Source: Echinicola vietnamensis DSM 17526
GTDB lineage: Bacteria; Bacteroidota; Bacteroidia; Cytophagales; Cyclobacteriaceae
Direction: 5' to 3'
NCBI RefSeq assembly: GCF_000325705.1
Contig: NC_019904.1
Location: forward strand, 2,730,001 to 2,794,000
DNA: 64,000 bases
Every line of letters begins with the position of its first letter. Position 1 is the first letter of the stretch. Under the pieces are notes generated by a model. That model was not told the DNA's origin. It was given only the letters and a program-made list of their open reading frames with translations, and made no database searches. Both the position numbers and the translations under genes were made by a program. This document shows, piece after piece, positions 1-7,701 of this stretch.

Positions 1-3000
1 AAGTGCTTCATCCAAGAAATTCACGAGGGCATTTACTGTGTTGACCTGGGAATTAAGTTGCCTAAAGGACAGGGGTACGCCAAATTCTTTTTTTAACGCA
101 AACGATAATTGTGTGAGCAAAAGCGAATCCAGTCCCAATTCTAGAAATGAACTGTCACCAGGTTGGTGGTCGATGTCCAGACCGGAGAGACGCTCAAGTA
201 CGTCAACGGCTTTTTTGCGAAGAACTTCTGTTCTCATGGGTGTAGTAGTTTTTTTTCCGTTAATAATGGGAGTGTTTTGAGCAGGCTGTTGCGAAATGGG
301 CGCTTTTACTGGAGGATCTATCCAGCACCTTTTCCTATCGAAAGCATAGGTTGGGACCTCTTCGAGGCGGATCCGTTTTTGCCCAGCATAAAATCGGTGC
401 CAATCAGGTTTTCCGCCTGACAGGGTGATTTCTCCAAGATTCCCGAGAAGTTCTTGGTAATGGTTCTTGTCACTTTGCCGGTTGGTACTGTGGACGGTTA
501 CGGCATTTCGGGCCTGCTGATGTTGTTTGATAAGTGTGCTAAGGACATTTCCTGGGCCAATTTCCACGAAAATAGTGTTCGGATCTTCTTCCAGTAAGTG
601 CTCCATGGCCGGCGAAAAGCAAACGGCCTTGCGCAGGTGTGCGGTCCAGTACGGTACCGAAGTGGCCTCCTGATCGGTCAATGGTTTGGTCGTGACGGTA
701 GAGACGATGGGGATCGATGGAGCACTCATGTTGGTCTTTGCCACCTCTTTGCCAAAGTCGTCGAGTACAGGATCCATCATGGAAGAATGAAAGGCATGAC
801 TTGTGAACAGTTTCTTGTGCAAGATGTTCTCTTGGTCAAGCAGGGAACTGATGTGGGCTATCGCTTCTGATGGGCCGGCAAGTACGCATAAGTTGGGTGA
901 GTTTATCGCGGCCAGCGAAATATCACCTTCGATGAGGTGCTCTATTTTACTATGGGGAGCTCGAACGGAGAGCATGTCCCCACCGGGTAGGGCCGCTACC
1001 AATTGTCCTCTTTTGGCTACTAGCCGCGTGACATCCTCCAAGGAAAATACGCCTGCCAAATGCGCCGCTACAAACTCCCCAATGCTGTGTCCGACCATGG
1101 CTGAAGGGGAGATTCCCCATGCCATCCATAGCTTGGCAAGGGCATACTCTATGGCAAATATGGCGGGCTGGGTGTACCGGGTATTTTTTAAGAGGGCTTC
1201 GGCTTCTGCTGTTTCCGCTGCTGGGCAGATGATGTCCAAGAGTGGCCTGTCCAATAATTTATCGAACAAATTGGCACATTGCGTTAACGCCTCCCGAAAG
1301 GCCGGAGCCGATTCGAACAGGTCTTTGCCCATGTTCAGGTACTGTGCACCTTGGCCCGGAAAAACAAATACCGTGTTTTGAGGTAACTGCTTGACGGTCT
1401 TTTGTCTGGTGGTAGTGTTGTTTTTACGGACCAGCTGGGAAAGAAGATCGGCGCTATCCTTGAAGGTGAGGTATGCTCTATGGATAAATTGGTGTGGCTT
1501 CAGGTTTATGGAATAGCAAAGATCAGCCAGGTTCATCGTTGGGTTTGATCGAACCAGCTGGAGTAATTTATCCTTGTACAATTCAAGGCTGTTTGCTGTT
1601 TTCGCAGAGAAGCAAAGCAGGTGATAGGGAGAGGTGGGAGCATCTGATGTTTCCTGCACCTGTGGGTATTCTTCTAGGATCACATGCACATTAGTGCCTC
1701 CGATGCCGAATGAACTGACCCCGGCCCTGCGCGGAAATTCAGCCTGCCATGCGGTGGTGGCTCCATTGATGTAAAAAGGCGTGTCTTTTAAGTCGATTTG
1801 CGGATTTAACTCTCGAAAGCCTACCGTGGCGGGGATTTTTTGGTGATAGATGGACAGGACGGTTTTGATAAGTCCCGTGACCCCTGCTGCGGCGGTAAGG
1901 TGACCGAAGTTGCTTTTGACCGAGCCAATGCCGCAAAAACGGTGCTTCTCATGCTTGCCGAAAGCCAATTTTAACCCTTCGATTTCGATGGGATCACCTA
2001 GCGGTGTGGCCGTGCCATGGGCTTCCACATAACTGATAGAAGAGGGGTGGAGCTCCCCGTCCTCCAAGGCTGCCTTGATGACATCTGCCTGCCCTTGGAT
2101 GCTTGGGGCGGAAAAGCTGCCTTTGGCATTGCCGTCATTGTTGATACCGATGCCCTTGATGGTAGCATAGATTCTATCCCCGTCTTGGATGGCCATGTCC
2201 AAGTCTTTTAGCATGATGGCTGCTGCTCCGTCACTAAAAAGGGTGCCTGAAGCGGAGGCATCAAAAGGTTTGCAGTGGCTGTCTTTACTGAAGATCGCTC
2301 CTTCTTGGTAAAGATGGCCGCTGTTGATGGGAGAGGTGATGGTGCTGCCCCCAGCGATGGCCATTTGGCATTGGCCGGTACGGATGCTCTGTACTGCTTG
2401 GGCTATGGCCAATAGAGAGGTAGAACAGGCGGAATACACGCTAATCGCAGGGCCTTTGAGGTCAAACTGGTAGGCCGTACGCGTGGCGATATAGTCTTTT
2501 TCATTCAAGGTCATGACCTGTAGTGCCCCGTTTTGTTCGATCAGGTCAGGATTGCTTAAAAGATTCTTTTGGTAATAGGTGTTGTTGTTGGTGCCTGCAA
2601 AAACCCCTGTTTTGTAAGAAGGGGTTGGATGGAGCGGTGAGGTTTTCTCCAAAAGCTCCCAAGCCAGCTCCAAGAAAAGGCGTTGCTGTGGATCCATCAA
2701 GGCTGCTTGATGCGGAGTAATGCCAAAGAAATTTGGGTCAAATTTATCCGCATCTTTGAGAATACCCCTGGCTTTTACATAATTTTCATCCTTTTTAACG
2801 GCCTCAGCGATCCATGGGTCCAGCGCTGCTTCTTCGAAGGTGGTGACGGTTTCCTTTCCTTCCACCAGATTTTTCCAGAAGGTGTCGATATCGTCAGCGC
2901 CGGGGAATCTGCCGGTCATGCCTACAATGGCCACTGCCTTTTGTGCAGGAGTTCTGGTAGCCACATTTGTGCCTGGAGCAGTGGATCCGTCCTGAGAGAG

Positions 3001-4782
3001 ATGAGCGGTCAGGGCTTGGATGGTTGGATGTTGGTAGATGCTGGTGACCGGAACGGTAAGTCCAAGGGCCAAACGTATATCGTTTGATAGTTTTTGGGCC
3101 AAGAGGGAGTTGCCGCCAAATTCGAAGAAATTGTCAGAAATGCCGATTCTATCGAAGTGGAGTACTTGCTGAAAATATTTGGCCAGCTTTTTCTCCAGAG
3201 TGGTTTTAGCAGGTACTATCGGCGCTTCGATCTTTTCACGTTTATTGATCGGATCAGGCAGCGACTTGCGGTCAATTTTTCCACTGGATGTTTTGGGGAA
3301 AGCTTCCATTTGGAAAAAGATGGCTGGAATCATGTATTCCGGTAGGCTTTGTGCCAAATGCTCGATCAACTGCTTTTGAGTGGGCTGTTGGTTTGGTGCG
3401 GGGATATAATAGGCCACCAAGTATTTTTGACCATCCTCGTACATTTTTGCTTGAACGGCCACTTGATAAATGGCTGGATATTTACCAAGGACTGCTTCCA
3501 CCTCTCCAAGTTCGATCCGGTGACCACGGATTTTCACTTGGTCATCACGGCGACCAAGGAAAATGACTTCTCCTGCTGCACTGATCTTGGCGATGTCTCC
3601 GGTTTTGTAAGCACGTAGTGAAGGTTTCCCTTTGATGCTGTCGAGGAATTTGAATTTTTCTTGGGTAAGGGCAGGTTGCTTGAGGTAACCTGAAGCAAGG
3701 CAATCCCCCGTAATGTACAGTTCACCTTCCGAGCCCTGTGGCACAGGTTGCTCGTTTTGGTCCAAAACGTATAATTCAGTGTTGTCAATAGCGTAGCCAA
3801 TGGATGGTAAAGCAGGCCAAGAGGAGGTGTTTTCAGGGTTAAGGGTCAACTGAGAAACCACGTGGGCTTCGGTGGGGCCATATTGGTTGTAGAGCGTGGC
3901 GCGGTCAAGTTGGGAGAAAAAAGCAGTGATCTGTTCAGTGATTTTAAGCTGCTCCCCGGCCGTAATTACTGCCTCTAGGGTTTTTGGATACAGTTGGTGT
4001 GCCACGGCAGTATGAGCCAAAGATTGTAAGCTAACAAAGGGAAGGAAAAGCCGGTTGATCTGTTTTTCTTCCATCAGCTGAAGCAGTGCAAATGGATCCT
4101 TTACGGTTTCTTCATCCAATAAATGGAGGATTCCTCCAGTCGTCAAGGTGCTGAAGATTTCCTGAAAAGATACATCGAAGGTGAACTTTGAAAATTGGAG
4201 CGTATTCACGCCCACATGCTTGTTAAATTGCTTTTTCTGCCACAAAAGCAGGTTTACCAGGGCTTTATGGGGCATACAAACCCCTTTAGGCTCACCGGTC
4301 GATCCTGAAGTAAATAAGATGTAGGCAGTATTATCGGTCGAAAAATTGACCGAAGGAGAGAGGATGGGGTACGCTGATGATATATTTTCTCTGATGTCCA
4401 GCAGTGGGATTCCTGCCAGGGTTTCCAGAAGATCTCCCTGGTCAGTGATCATCAGTTTGACTTCTGCTGCTTCACAGATAAACTTCTTACGTTCTTCGGG
4501 GAATTCTGGTGCAATGGGGACATAGGCCGCCCCACATTTTAAGATGGCTAGGATCGCCACCATCATTTCAGTTGACCTGTGCACACAGAGACCAACGGTG
4601 TCCTGGGGAGACACCCCTTTTTCTATCATTAAATGAGCAAGTTGGTTGCTGTTGTCCTCTAACCTTTGATAGGATATTTGATCCCCTCCATAAGAGATGG
4701 CAGGTTTCGAGGAAGCAATGATTGCTTGCTCTTTAAATAGGTCCACGATGGTCATTTCGGGTATAGGGTTAGTGGTATACAT
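1..4782 (-). CDS. Hybrid NRPS / type I PKS, partial (A-PCP-KS-AT-ACP, continues past the window)
   Basis: A multidomain assembly-line enzyme of which 1594 residues are visible; the frame is still open at base 1. The ATG at 4780-4782 opens directly into an adenylation domain (about residues 10-505) with no condensation domain before it, as expected of a loading module. Visible motifs are A3 TSGSTGEPKG (about 157), A5 NQYGPTE, A7 YKTGD, A8 GRRDDQVKIRGHRIE and A10 PKTSSGKIDRK (about 497). A carrier domain follows (FFEFGGNSLL, Ser about 557). The ketosynthase (about 614-1040) has SACSTSL (about 784), EAHGT and KSNFGH. The acyltransferase (about 1137-1430) has GHSIGE (about 1230) and HAFH, the malonyl-CoA type. 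A second carrier has LGLDSLL (about 1546). No KR, DH or ER lies between AT and ACP. By hand alignment the A-domain pocket reads D-V-Q-(F/V)-I-A-Q-V-V, close to proline-type codes; substrate confidence is low. A divergent ABC exporter lies upstream. Confidence 0.93.
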   Translation of the reverse strand, partial: MYTTNPIPEMTIVDLFKEQAIIASSKPAISYGGDQISYQRLEDNSNQLAHLMIEKGVSPQDTVGLCVHRSTEMMVAILAILKCGAAYVPIAPEFPEERKKFICEAAEVKLMITDQGDLLETLAGIPLLDIRENISSAYPILSPSVNFSTDNTAYILFTSGSTGEPKGVCMPHKALVNLLLWQKKQFNKHVGVNTLQFSKFTFDVSFQEIFSTLTTGGILHLLDEETVKDPFALLQLMEEKQINRLFLPFVSLQSLAHTAVAHQLYPKTLEAVITAGEQLKITEQITAFFSQLDRATLYNQYGPTEAHVVSQLTLNPENTSSWPALPSIGYAIDNTELYVLDQNEQPVPQGSEGELYITGDCLASGYLKQPALTQEKFKFLDSIKGKPSLRAYKTGDIAKISAAGEVIFLGRRDDQVKIRGHRIELGEVEAVLGKYPAIYQVAVQAKMYEDGQKYLVAYYIPAPNQQPTQKQLIEHLAQSLPEYMIPAIFFQMEAFPKTSSGKIDRKSLPDPINKREKIEAPIVPAKTTLEKKLAKYFQQVLHFDRIGISDNFFEFGGNSLLAQKLSNDIRLALGLTVPVTSIYQHPTIQALTAHLSQDGSTAPGTNVATRTPAQKAVAIVGMTGRFPGADDIDTFWKNLVEGKETVTTFEEAALDPWIAEAVKKDENYVKARGILKDADKFDPNFFGITPHQAALMDPQQRLFLELAWELLEKTSPLHPTPSYKTGVFAGTNNNTYYQKNLLSNPDLIEQNGALQVMTLNEKDYIATRTAYQFDLKGPAISVYSACSTSLLAIAQAVQSIRTGQCQMAIAGGSTITSPINSGHLYQEGAIFSKDSHCKPFDASASGTLFSDGAAAIMLKDLDMAIQDGDRIYATIKGIGINNDGNAKGSFSAPSIQGQADVIKAALEDGELHPSSISYVEAHGTATPLGDPIEIEGLKLAFGKHEKHRFCGIGSVKSNFGHLTAAAGVTGLIKTVLSIYHQKIPATVGFRELNPQIDLKDTPFYINGATTAWQAEFPRRAGVSSFGIGGTNVHVILEEYPQVQETSDAPTSPYHLLCFSAKTANSLELYKDKLLQLVRSNPTMNLADLCYSINLKPHQFIHRAYLTFKDSADLLSQLVRKNNTTTRQKTVKQLPQNTVFVFPGQGAQYLNMGKDLFESAPAFREALTQCANLFDKLLDRPLLDIICPAAETAEAEALLKNTRYTQPAIFAIEYALAKLWMAWGISPSAMVGHSIGEFVAAHLAGVFSLEDVTRLVAKRGQLVAALPGGDMLSVRAPHSKIEHLIEGDISLAAINSPNLCVLAGPSEAIAHISSLLDQENILHKKLFTSHAFHSSMMDPVLDDFGKEVAKTNMSAPSIPIVSTVTTKPLTDQEATSVPYWTAHLRKAVCFSPAMEHLLEEDPNTIFVEIGPGNVLSTLIKQHQQARNAVTVHSTNRQSDKNHYQELLGNLGEITLSGGKPDWHRFYAGQKRIRLEEVPTYAFDRKRCWIDPPVKAPISQQPAQNTPIINGKKTTTPMRTEVLRKKAVDVLERLSGLDIDHQPGDSSFLELGLDSLLLTQLSFALKKEFGVPLSFRQLNSQVNTVNALVNFLDEAL

Positions 4783-5322
4783 AGCTAAGGAGTATATTCC
4801 TGAAACGCATTTAGCGTGAAGTAGGAAATTGTAGTAGTGTTCTTTTTATAAAATTAAATAATTTTACACAAATAAAAATGTATTTTGAATTATTAAAAAC
4901 GAATAATGATTATTTTTTTGTAAGCTTGTTTAGTTGTAAATATCGATTGTATATATATGATACCTGATTTTTTGTTGATAAAAAACAATAACTGTTTGGT
5001 TATGATATTTTATGGTGAAAAATTGGTGATTTCTTCAGGGGTTACGCGTTATGTTTTTGTTAATTACCTGTGGCTTAGGGATGTAAAAGGGAGTGGTGAT
5101 CATGATGGAAACATGAGGGGAAGTAGCGGGTTACCGAATAGTGTTCCTATAACGCTACCCTTTGTTTTGAAATTTTATTTCGTATATTAAATGGCTAATG
5201 TGTAATCTGACCGTTTTATTGTTTTAACTACCAGATTCGCGTTTTTTATTAGGCTTTTTAAGCGCTGAAAGCATTAAGTTTATTTGTATAGATAAGTTTC
5301 CAAAACCCAAAAGGGATCCATC
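4783..5322. other. AT-rich gene-free region between the NRPS-PKS and the ABC operon
   Basis: A 540-bp spacer between divergent genes, very AT-rich between about 4840 and 4960. It must hold the promoters of both the minus-strand NRPS-PKS and the plus-strand transporter. I found no convincing -33/-7 pair, terminator or RNA gene. An open frame of about 77 codons at 4957-5190 has low-complexity hydrophobic composition and no family resemblance, and I do not regard it as a gene. Confidence 0.5.
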
Positions 5323-6792
5323 ATGATAAAACATCTCGTCATACTTCAGTGGAAATCGTTTTTTAGGTCGGCAGCCTTTTCTTCCAATTTGGCAATCAAG
5401 ATTTTGATGGGGTTTGCGGCACTTTATATGATGCTGAGTTTTGGCTTCATGGGAGTGGCTACCTTTTACATGCTTGAGAAGATGGAGCTGAATGCCTTTG
5501 AGACAGTCAATAGGTTTATGGTTTATTATTTGGTTTTTGACTTGGTGGTCAGGTATATGTTGCAGAAAATGCCTGTCGTCCAGATAAAGCCCATGCTGTT
5601 TTTGCCCATTAAAAAGTCTACCATCGTCCAGTATAGTATTTGGAAAACCATCCTTTCTTTTTTTAATATTATCCATGCATTTTTCTTTATTCCTTTTGCG
5701 GTTGTCCTTGTGATCAATGGATATGAGGCAGTACCTGTTTTGCTGTGGATGGTGGGGATTTATGCGTTGTTGTTGGCCAATAACTTTATTAATATTTTCC
5801 TGAATGGCGTGGATGCTGTCCTTTTTTCGGTACTGGGATTGCTGGCATCTTTAGGATTGATCCAGTATTACGGGGTATTTGATTTGTCCATCTATACAGG
5901 TCCTGTTTTCCAGTCTTTTTATGACCTGCCGTTGTTGGCATTCATTCCTGTGCTTTTTATGCTGACCGTGTATTGGGTAGCATTTAAATATTTCAGGGAA
6001 CGACTCTATTTGGATGCAGGATTATCCAGCAAAGTGAAGGAAGCGAAATCTGAAAATTTAGCCTGGCTGGATCGCTTTGGAAGCATCGCTGTGTTCTTGA
6101 AAAATGATATTAAGCTCATCAAGAGAAACAAACGCTCGAAGACCACTGTGTTGATGAGTGTCATGTTCCTGTTTTATGGGTTGTTGTTTTTTACCAATTC
6201 CATTGAAGCATACCAAGGGCCGGCATGGAGGATTTTCGCGGCGCTATTTGTGACAGGAGGATTTTTGTTCAGCTTTGGACAGTATGTTCCCAGTTGGGAT
6301 AGCTCCTATTATCCCTTGATGATGAGCCAAAACATCCGTTACCGCGATTACCTTAATGCCAAATGGTGGTTGATGGTGATAGCAACGGTCGTGTCGACCA
6401 TCCTGGCTTCTTTCTATGCATACTTTGGATGGGAAGTTTACTTGGCCATTTTGGTGGCAGGGATCTATAACATCGGGGTGAATTCCTATATGGTACTTTG
6501 GGGAGGGGTTTACGTACGGACACCCATTGACCTTTCCAGCAATAAGGGCGCCTTGGGCAGTTCCCAAGCATTTAATGCCAAAACTTTGTTGCTGACGATC
6601 CCAAAGCTATTATTGCCCATGGTGTTATATGTCATCGGCCACTTTACTGTAGGCCCTTATTTGGGGTATTTGCTCGTGGCGATATCAGCAATCCTTGGGT
6701 TTGCTTTCAAGGAAAAGGTGTTCAATTTGATCGAAAAAAACTATAAAACCGAGAAGTACAAAACCCTAGCAGCGTACAAGCAAAAAAGCTAA
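5323..6792 (+). CDS. DUF5687 family ABC transporter permease
   Basis: Integral inner-membrane protein of 489 residues, resembling the DUF5687 family of Bacteroidota, normally the permease partner of a stand-alone ABC ATPase. The N-terminus (MIKHLVILQWKSFFRS) is the usual cytoplasmic start. Many hydrophobic segments follow in two blocks, roughly residues 25-215 and 275-470, separated by a charged loop (about 225-270) carrying KVKEAKSEN and KRNKRSK. The ATPase gene begins 9 bases after its stop, so the two form an operon. The substrate is unknown. The position opposite the NRPS-PKS promoter makes export of that product conceivable, but such pairs are also common as housekeeping exporters. Confidence 0.85.
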   Translation: MIKHLVILQWKSFFRSAAFSSNLAIKILMGFAALYMMLSFGFMGVATFYMLEKMELNAFETVNRFMVYYLVFDLVVRYMLQKMPVVQIKPMLFLPIKKSTIVQYSIWKTILSFFNIIHAFFFIPFAVVLVINGYEAVPVLLWMVGIYALLLANNFINIFLNGVDAVLFSVLGLLASLGLIQYYGVFDLSIYTGPVFQSFYDLPLLAFIPVLFMLTVYWVAFKYFRERLYLDAGLSSKVKEAKSENLAWLDRFGSIAVFLKNDIKLIKRNKRSKTTVLMSVMFLFYGLLFFTNSIEAYQGPAWRIFAALFVTGGFLFSFGQYVPSWDSSYYPLMMSQNIRYRDYLNAKWWLMVIATVVSTILASFYAYFGWEVYLAILVAGIYNIGVNSYMVLWGGVYVRTPIDLSSNKGALGSSQAFNAKTLLLTIPKLLLPMVLYVIGHFTVGPYLGYLLVAISAILGFAFKEKVFNLIEKNYKTEKYKTLAAYKQKS

Positions 6793-6801
6793 TTTGAGAA
6801 T

Positions 6802-7521
6802 ATGATTAAAATAGAAAATCTATCGAAACGATATGCAGAAGATTCAGTTCTGGATATTGATGCCTTAGAAATCCCCGCTGGAGAGATTTTTGGCCTTGTT
6901 GGAAATAATGGAGCAGGGAAGACCACGCTCTTTAGCTTGCTGTTGGATCTTATCATGCCAACCACCGGGAAGGTATTAAACCATGAAGTACAAGTAAACA
7001 TCAGTGAGGACTGGAAGCCTTATACCGCGGCATTTATCGATGAAAGCTTTTTGATTGGCTACTTGACTCCCGAGGAATATTTTTATTTCATAGGGGAACT
7101 TCGAGGCATGAACAAGCAGGATGTCAGTGAGTTTCTCTTACCCTTTGAAGATTTCTTCCATGGTGAGATCCTTGGAGGTAAAAAATACTTGCGGGACCTA
7201 TCCAAGGGGAATCAAAAGAAGGTCGGGATCATTGCTTCTTTTTTGGGCAGGCCTAAAGTAATCATCCTCGATGAACCTTTTGCCAACTTAGATCCTACGA
7301 CCCAAATTCGCCTTAAGAAGATCATTGCCCAATACAAGGATGATCCAGAAGTGACCTTGTTGATCAGTAGCCATGATTTGCTTCATGTCACTGAAGTCTG
7401 TCAGCGCATTGTGGTGCTGAATAAAGGGAAAGTGGTTCGGGATACTAAAACATCCGATGCCACACTCCGGGAACTGGAAAGCTTCTTCGCAGAAGAAATC
7501 CAGTCCGCGGAAGGGGAATGA
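6802..7521 (+). CDS. ABC transporter ATP-binding protein
   Basis: Cytoplasmic ATPase of 239 residues that should energise the DUF5687 permease encoded just upstream. Visible motifs are Walker A GNNGAGKTT (34-42), a signature loop LSKGNQKK (133-140) in place of LSGGQ, Walker B VIILDEP (153-159) and the switch histidine in ISSHD (His191). The usual Q-loop glutamine is not obvious; the corresponding stretch reads AAFIDES. It resembles single-domain exporter ATPases of the CcmA/NatA kind. It is the last gene of a two-gene operon and is convergent with the peptidase gene. Confidence 0.92.
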   Translation: MIKIENLSKRYAEDSVLDIDALEIPAGEIFGLVGNNGAGKTTLFSLLLDLIMPTTGKVLNHEVQVNISEDWKPYTAAFIDESFLIGYLTPEEYFYFIGELRGMNKQDVSEFLLPFEDFFHGEILGGKKYLRDLSKGNQKKVGIIASFLGRPKVIILDEPFANLDPTTQIRLKKIIAQYKDDPEVTLLISSHDLLHVTEVCQRIVVLNKGKVVRDTKTSDATLRELESFFAEEIQSAEGE

Positions 7522-7636
7522 GTAAATTTTACCGTCATCCGTATCCAGTGATCAGCCTTTCATGGCGAAGGTAATCGTTAATTCCAGCCAATGACGATTG
7601 GGCTAGAATACCGGTAGATCATTAGCAGAAATACGC

Positions 7637-7681
7637 CTTATGATTGCCCTGTGCACAGGGACATTCTACTGATGACATAAG
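7637..7681. terminator. Possible hairpin with a perfect 14-bp palindrome between convergent genes
   Basis: The stretch contains the exact palindrome CCCTGTGCACAGGG (7647-7660), flanked further out by CTTATG (7637-7642) and its complement CATAAG (7676-7681). It lies between the ends of the ABC operon (+) and the oligopeptidase gene (-), so a bidirectional terminator is the simplest reading. There is no T-run on either strand, so a protein-binding site is equally possible. Confidence 0.3.
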
Positions 7682-7701
7682 ATGCCCTTGGAGCTGTTCA
7701 G

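Noticed and set aside
803..1381. Plus-strand open frame of 192 codons
   Set aside because: It lies wholly inside the minus-strand NRPS-PKS acyltransferase region, has no family resemblance, and is a shadow of a real gene.
4957..5190. Plus-strand frame of about 77 codons in the spacer before the ABC operon
   Set aside because: The composition is biased and hydrophobic, there is no recognisable domain, and no good ribosome-binding site precedes it.
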